7,245 nucleotides of DNA from CAZOWL01 sp964583605 (GTDB lineage: Bacteria; Pseudomonadota; Gammaproteobacteria; Chromatiales; Chromatiaceae), in NCBI GenBank assembly GCA_964583605.1, contig CAZOWL010000142.1:1-7245 (forward strand). The letters are read 5' to 3'. Positions within the stretch are counted from its first letter, which is position 1. Each line of letters starts with the position of its first letter. The notes beneath the pieces were generated by a model. It had not been told where the DNA came from and ran no database searches. It worked only from the letters and a program-made list of their open reading frames with translations. Positions 5,178-7,245 of the stretch are shown here, one piece after another. A program made the translations under genes and the position numbers.

Positions 5178-7106
5178 CTATTCGACATCGGCGATCGGCT
5201 CGAGATTGCGCGCGATCTTGGCGTGCTGGGCCATGTGATCGAGCATGGCGGAGGCGTATTGCGCAGCGATCGCTCGGTGGATGACGTCCCTCTCCCGTGC
5301 CTCCACACCTGAGCTGGCCTCGTCGGCCACGGAGCCGTCGCGTACCTCGGTCACGGCGACGACGGCCACATCGCCATTGCCGAGCGGCGTACTGCCATAG
5401 CTACCCTGGCCATGCGACGGGTGCGGCATCGTGAAGGCCAAGGCTCGCACCGCAGGGGGCAACGCCGCACTGGCTCGATCGACGATTCCCGCGTCGGTCA
5501 AGTCCCAATCCCCGGCTACATCGTCGAGGCTTTCCCCCTCTTTGAGCCGCTGCACGAGTCGCGCGCCCAACTCCTCGGCCGCGCGTTGCGATTGCTCGGC
5601 ACGCAATGCCGCGACGATCTCATCGCGGACCTCGCCGAGAGGTCTTACGGCGGCATCCTGATGATCGACGACGCGCAGGACGATGGCCTCCAGTACGCCG
5701 GGCTCCGGCTCGATCAGGTCGCTGTTCAAACCTTGTCGCAACACCTCATCGCTGAATGCGGCGGACAAGACGCGCGGATTTCCGAGTAGCCCTTCGCCGC
5801 CAGTTCGAGGCACCCAGTCACTCGTTTGAATCTGCAAGCCGAGCGTCTCAGAGGCCGGGCTCAAGGTATCCGTAGCCTCATAAGCCAAGGTCGCCAAGCG
5901 CTCAGCCCAGTCGAAGTAGAGACCCTCGAATCGCTGTTGCGCGGCCTCCGCAGCCAGCTGATCCTTGACCTCAGCAAAGCTCGCCGCAGAGGCTGGAAGG
6001 ATCCGGTCGACTCGAATAAGATGATAGCCAAAGGGCGTACGAACCGGATCACTGACCGCCCCCTCTTCCAAAGCGAAGGCGACCTTATCGAATACCGGAT
6101 CCATGATTCCTGATTCGATCTCGCCAATCAGCCCGCCCTTCCCGGCGCTTTCCGGATCCTCCGAGACGGCTCTTGCGACCTCGGTGAAGGCCTCGCCGTC
6201 GAGTATCCGCCGGCGAGCCTCCGAGATAGTTTGGCGCGCCTGCTCCTCTTCGTCCGCCTCGCTGTCAGCCCCTAACGTGACCAGGATGTGCCGAATGACG
6301 CGACGCTCGGGCACCCGAAAGCGATCGGCACGGCTCTCGTAAAGCTGGCGCAGCTCATCCTCACTCGGGGCGGGAGCGGCCGCCCCCAGCGTGTCGGCAT
6401 TCAGGACCAGGTACTCCAACTTGACCTTCTCGGGGGTCAAGAACCGCGACTGGCTTGCCTCGTAATATGCTGTGATGTCTGCGTCGGAAGGGGGCTCCTC
6501 GGGGAGCAGTTCAGCGCCTCTGATCCGCAGAAAGCTCACGCGCCGCTCTTGCTGCAAAAGCCGCAACCGCTCGGCCAGCTCGACACCGGTCACGAGCTCG
6601 CTAGCGTTGACGGCGCGTTGCAGCTGACTTCCAACCAAACGCTGCCGTAGGTCCTGTTCAAACTGAGCGGGCACCAGGCCTTGGACGGCGAGGGCCCGTT
6701 CGTAGGCCTCGACATCGAAACGGCCGTCGGCCTGGAACGCCGGATTGGCCAGAATCGCGAGTCGGATCTCGTCATCCGATGCACGCAGCCCGATCCTGTT
6801 GGAGGTCGTCAACAAGACTGTCTCGCGAATTATCGCGTCTAACACATCTCGCCGCATCGCGGCGGCGTCGAATAGCGCGGGATCATAAGCCGCCCCGAGC
6901 TGCTCGCGCAGCCTAATGCGCGTATTCTGGTAGCGAAAATTCAGCTCTTGCTGGGTGATGTCCACGCCATTGACCTTCGCCACGACGCGTTCCGCCCCAC
7001 CACCAAAATAGGATTGGATGCCCCATAGCGCAAAAGGGATAGCAATTAGGATGACAATCGCCCAGGCGATCCAACCTTGCGCGTGCTCGCGAATGCTCTG
7101 CAGCAT
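5178..7106 (-). CDS. ppiD: Membrane-anchored periplasmic chaperone with parvulin domain (PpiD/SurA-like)
   Basis: In the PpiD family this protein is anchored in the inner membrane and helps newly exported proteins fold as they leave the SecYEG channel. The 642-residue product fits the family (about 620). A short cytoplasmic N-terminus is followed by one membrane segment at about 12-30 (WIAWAIVILIAIPFALWGI). A SurA-like N-terminal chaperone domain follows (about 37-230), starting at VVAKVNGVDITQQEL. The parvulin domain spans about 266-370, with RHILV (272-276), GKGGLIGEIESGIMDPVFD (322-340) and FGYHLIRVD (359-367). A poorly conserved C-terminal domain (about 375-642) completes it. His273, Met335, Phe339, Phe359 and His362 fall at positions that line the active site of working parvulins, unlike E. 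coli PpiD, whose domain is degenerate. The start is fixed by the membrane segment; no ribosome-binding site is evident. It lies between tRNA-Asp and fabI, all on the minus strand. Confidence 0.93.
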   Translation of the reverse strand: MLQSIREHAQGWIAWAIVILIAIPFALWGIQSYFGGGAERVVAKVNGVDITQQELNFRYQNTRIRLREQLGAAYDPALFDAAAMRRDVLDAIIRETVLLTTSNRIGLRASDDEIRLAILANPAFQADGRFDVEAYERALAVQGLVPAQFEQDLRQRLVGSQLQRAVNASELVTGVELAERLRLLQQERRVSFLRIRGAELLPEEPPSDADITAYYEASQSRFLTPEKVKLEYLVLNADTLGAAAPAPSEDELRQLYESRADRFRVPERRVIRHILVTLGADSEADEEEQARQTISEARRRILDGEAFTEVARAVSEDPESAGKGGLIGEIESGIMDPVFDKVAFALEEGAVSDPVRTPFGYHLIRVDRILPASAASFAEVKDQLAAEAAQQRFEGLYFDWAERLATLAYEATDTLSPASETLGLQIQTSDWVPRTGGEGLLGNPRVLSAAFSDEVLRQGLNSDLIEPEPGVLEAIVLRVVDHQDAAVRPLGEVRDEIVAALRAEQSQRAAEELGARLVQRLKEGESLDDVAGDWDLTDAGIVDRASAALPPAVRALAFTMPHPSHGQGSYGSTPLGNGDVAVVAVTEVRDGSVADEASSGVEARERDVIHRAIAAQYASAMLDHMAQHAKIARNLEPIADVE

Positions 7107-7156
7107 AAGACCAAAGTGACGAGGTGACGGGGCCGATCCGGCGGATAAAGACAGGA

Positions 7157-7182
7157 ACGGGATATCCGTGCTGGATACCCGT
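7157..7182 (-). terminator. Hairpin after tRNA-Asp, possible intrinsic terminator
   Basis: Read on the minus strand, ACGGGTATCC (7182-7173), a five-base loop AGCAC and GGATATCCCGT (7167-7157) form a 10-bp stem with one bulged base. It is followed by a moderately pyrimidine-rich stretch, TCCTGTCTTT, without a clean T run. The hairpin begins ten bases after the CCA end of tRNA-Asp and lies in the 85-base gap before ppiD. It probably ends or helps process the tRNA transcript; incomplete termination could allow read-through into ppiD. Confidence 0.45.
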
Positions 7183-7191
7183 CAAGGGAAT

Positions 7192-7245
7192 TGGCGGAGT
7201 GGACGGGACTCGAACCCGCGACCCCCGGCGTGACAGGCCGGTATT
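7192..7245 (-). tRNA. tRNA-Asp (anticodon GTC), 5' end cut by the window edge
   Basis: The last 54 bases, read on the minus strand, give the 3' two thirds of a tRNA. They contain an anticodon stem CCGGC/GCCGG around the loop CTGTCAC, with anticodon GTC at 7234-7232 that reads aspartate codons. A five-base variable region GGGTC follows, then a T arm with GGTTCGAGTC, the 3' acceptor strand CACTCC, discriminator G and an encoded CCA at 7194-7192. The match to E. coli tRNA-Asp over this part is nearly complete. About 23 bases of the 5' end (acceptor strand and D arm) lie outside the window. Confidence 0.95.

Noticed and set aside
7180..7185. TTGACG on the minus strand as a -35 element for ppiD
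   Set aside because: The bases 16-18 positions downstream (about TCCCGT) do not resemble a -10, and the hexamer overlaps the hairpin following the tRNA.
1..7245. Mobile element, CRISPR, phage or defence system
   Set aside because: No transposase, integrase, terminal inverted repeats, direct-repeat array or defence-like protein was seen; all large open frames are explained by housekeeping or metabolic genes.

Overview
The window looks like chromosomal DNA of a high-GC proteobacterium, most likely a gammaproteobacterium. The reasons are a fabI-ppiD-tRNA-Asp neighbourhood, which resembles the lon-hupB-ppiD-fabI region of Pseudomonas-type genomes as I remember it, a strongly FabI-like enoyl-ACP reductase, and a PpiD-type periplasmic chaperone. 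I cannot name the genus from sequence alone.

Left half, plus strand: about 476 bases without a convincing gene lead into a tight three-gene operon. It encodes an electron transfer flavoprotein (etfB, 477-1367; etfA, 1373-2392) and a large acyl-CoA dehydrogenase (2400-4121), with gaps of 5 and 7 bases. The dehydrogenase would exchange electrons between an acyl-CoA/enoyl-CoA pair and the flavoprotein. The EtfB carries sequence signatures of the NADH-linked, electron-bifurcating type of flavoprotein rather than the ordinary mitochondrial/beta-oxidation type. No thiolase, hydratase, CoA ligase or ETF:quinone oxidoreductase lies in the window, so substrate and direction of electron flow are open.

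Right half, minus strand: reading from the right edge, a tRNA-Asp (cut by the window end) is followed by a hairpin that may be its terminator, then ppiD (membrane-anchored periplasmic parvulin chaperone), a 149-base gap with two perfect 10-bp palindromes, and fabI (last reductive step of the fatty acid elongation cycle). fabI converges on the acyl-CoA dehydrogenase gene across a 130-base gap (4122-4251) in which I see no strong terminator.

I found no mobile element, CRISPR array, phage gene or defence gene. The most interesting points are the bifurcating-type ETF paired with an enlarged acyl-CoA dehydrogenase, unusual residues in FabI and EtfA, a PpiD whose parvulin domain looks catalytically intact, and the palindromes upstream of fabI. 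I do not see evidence for a wholly new system.
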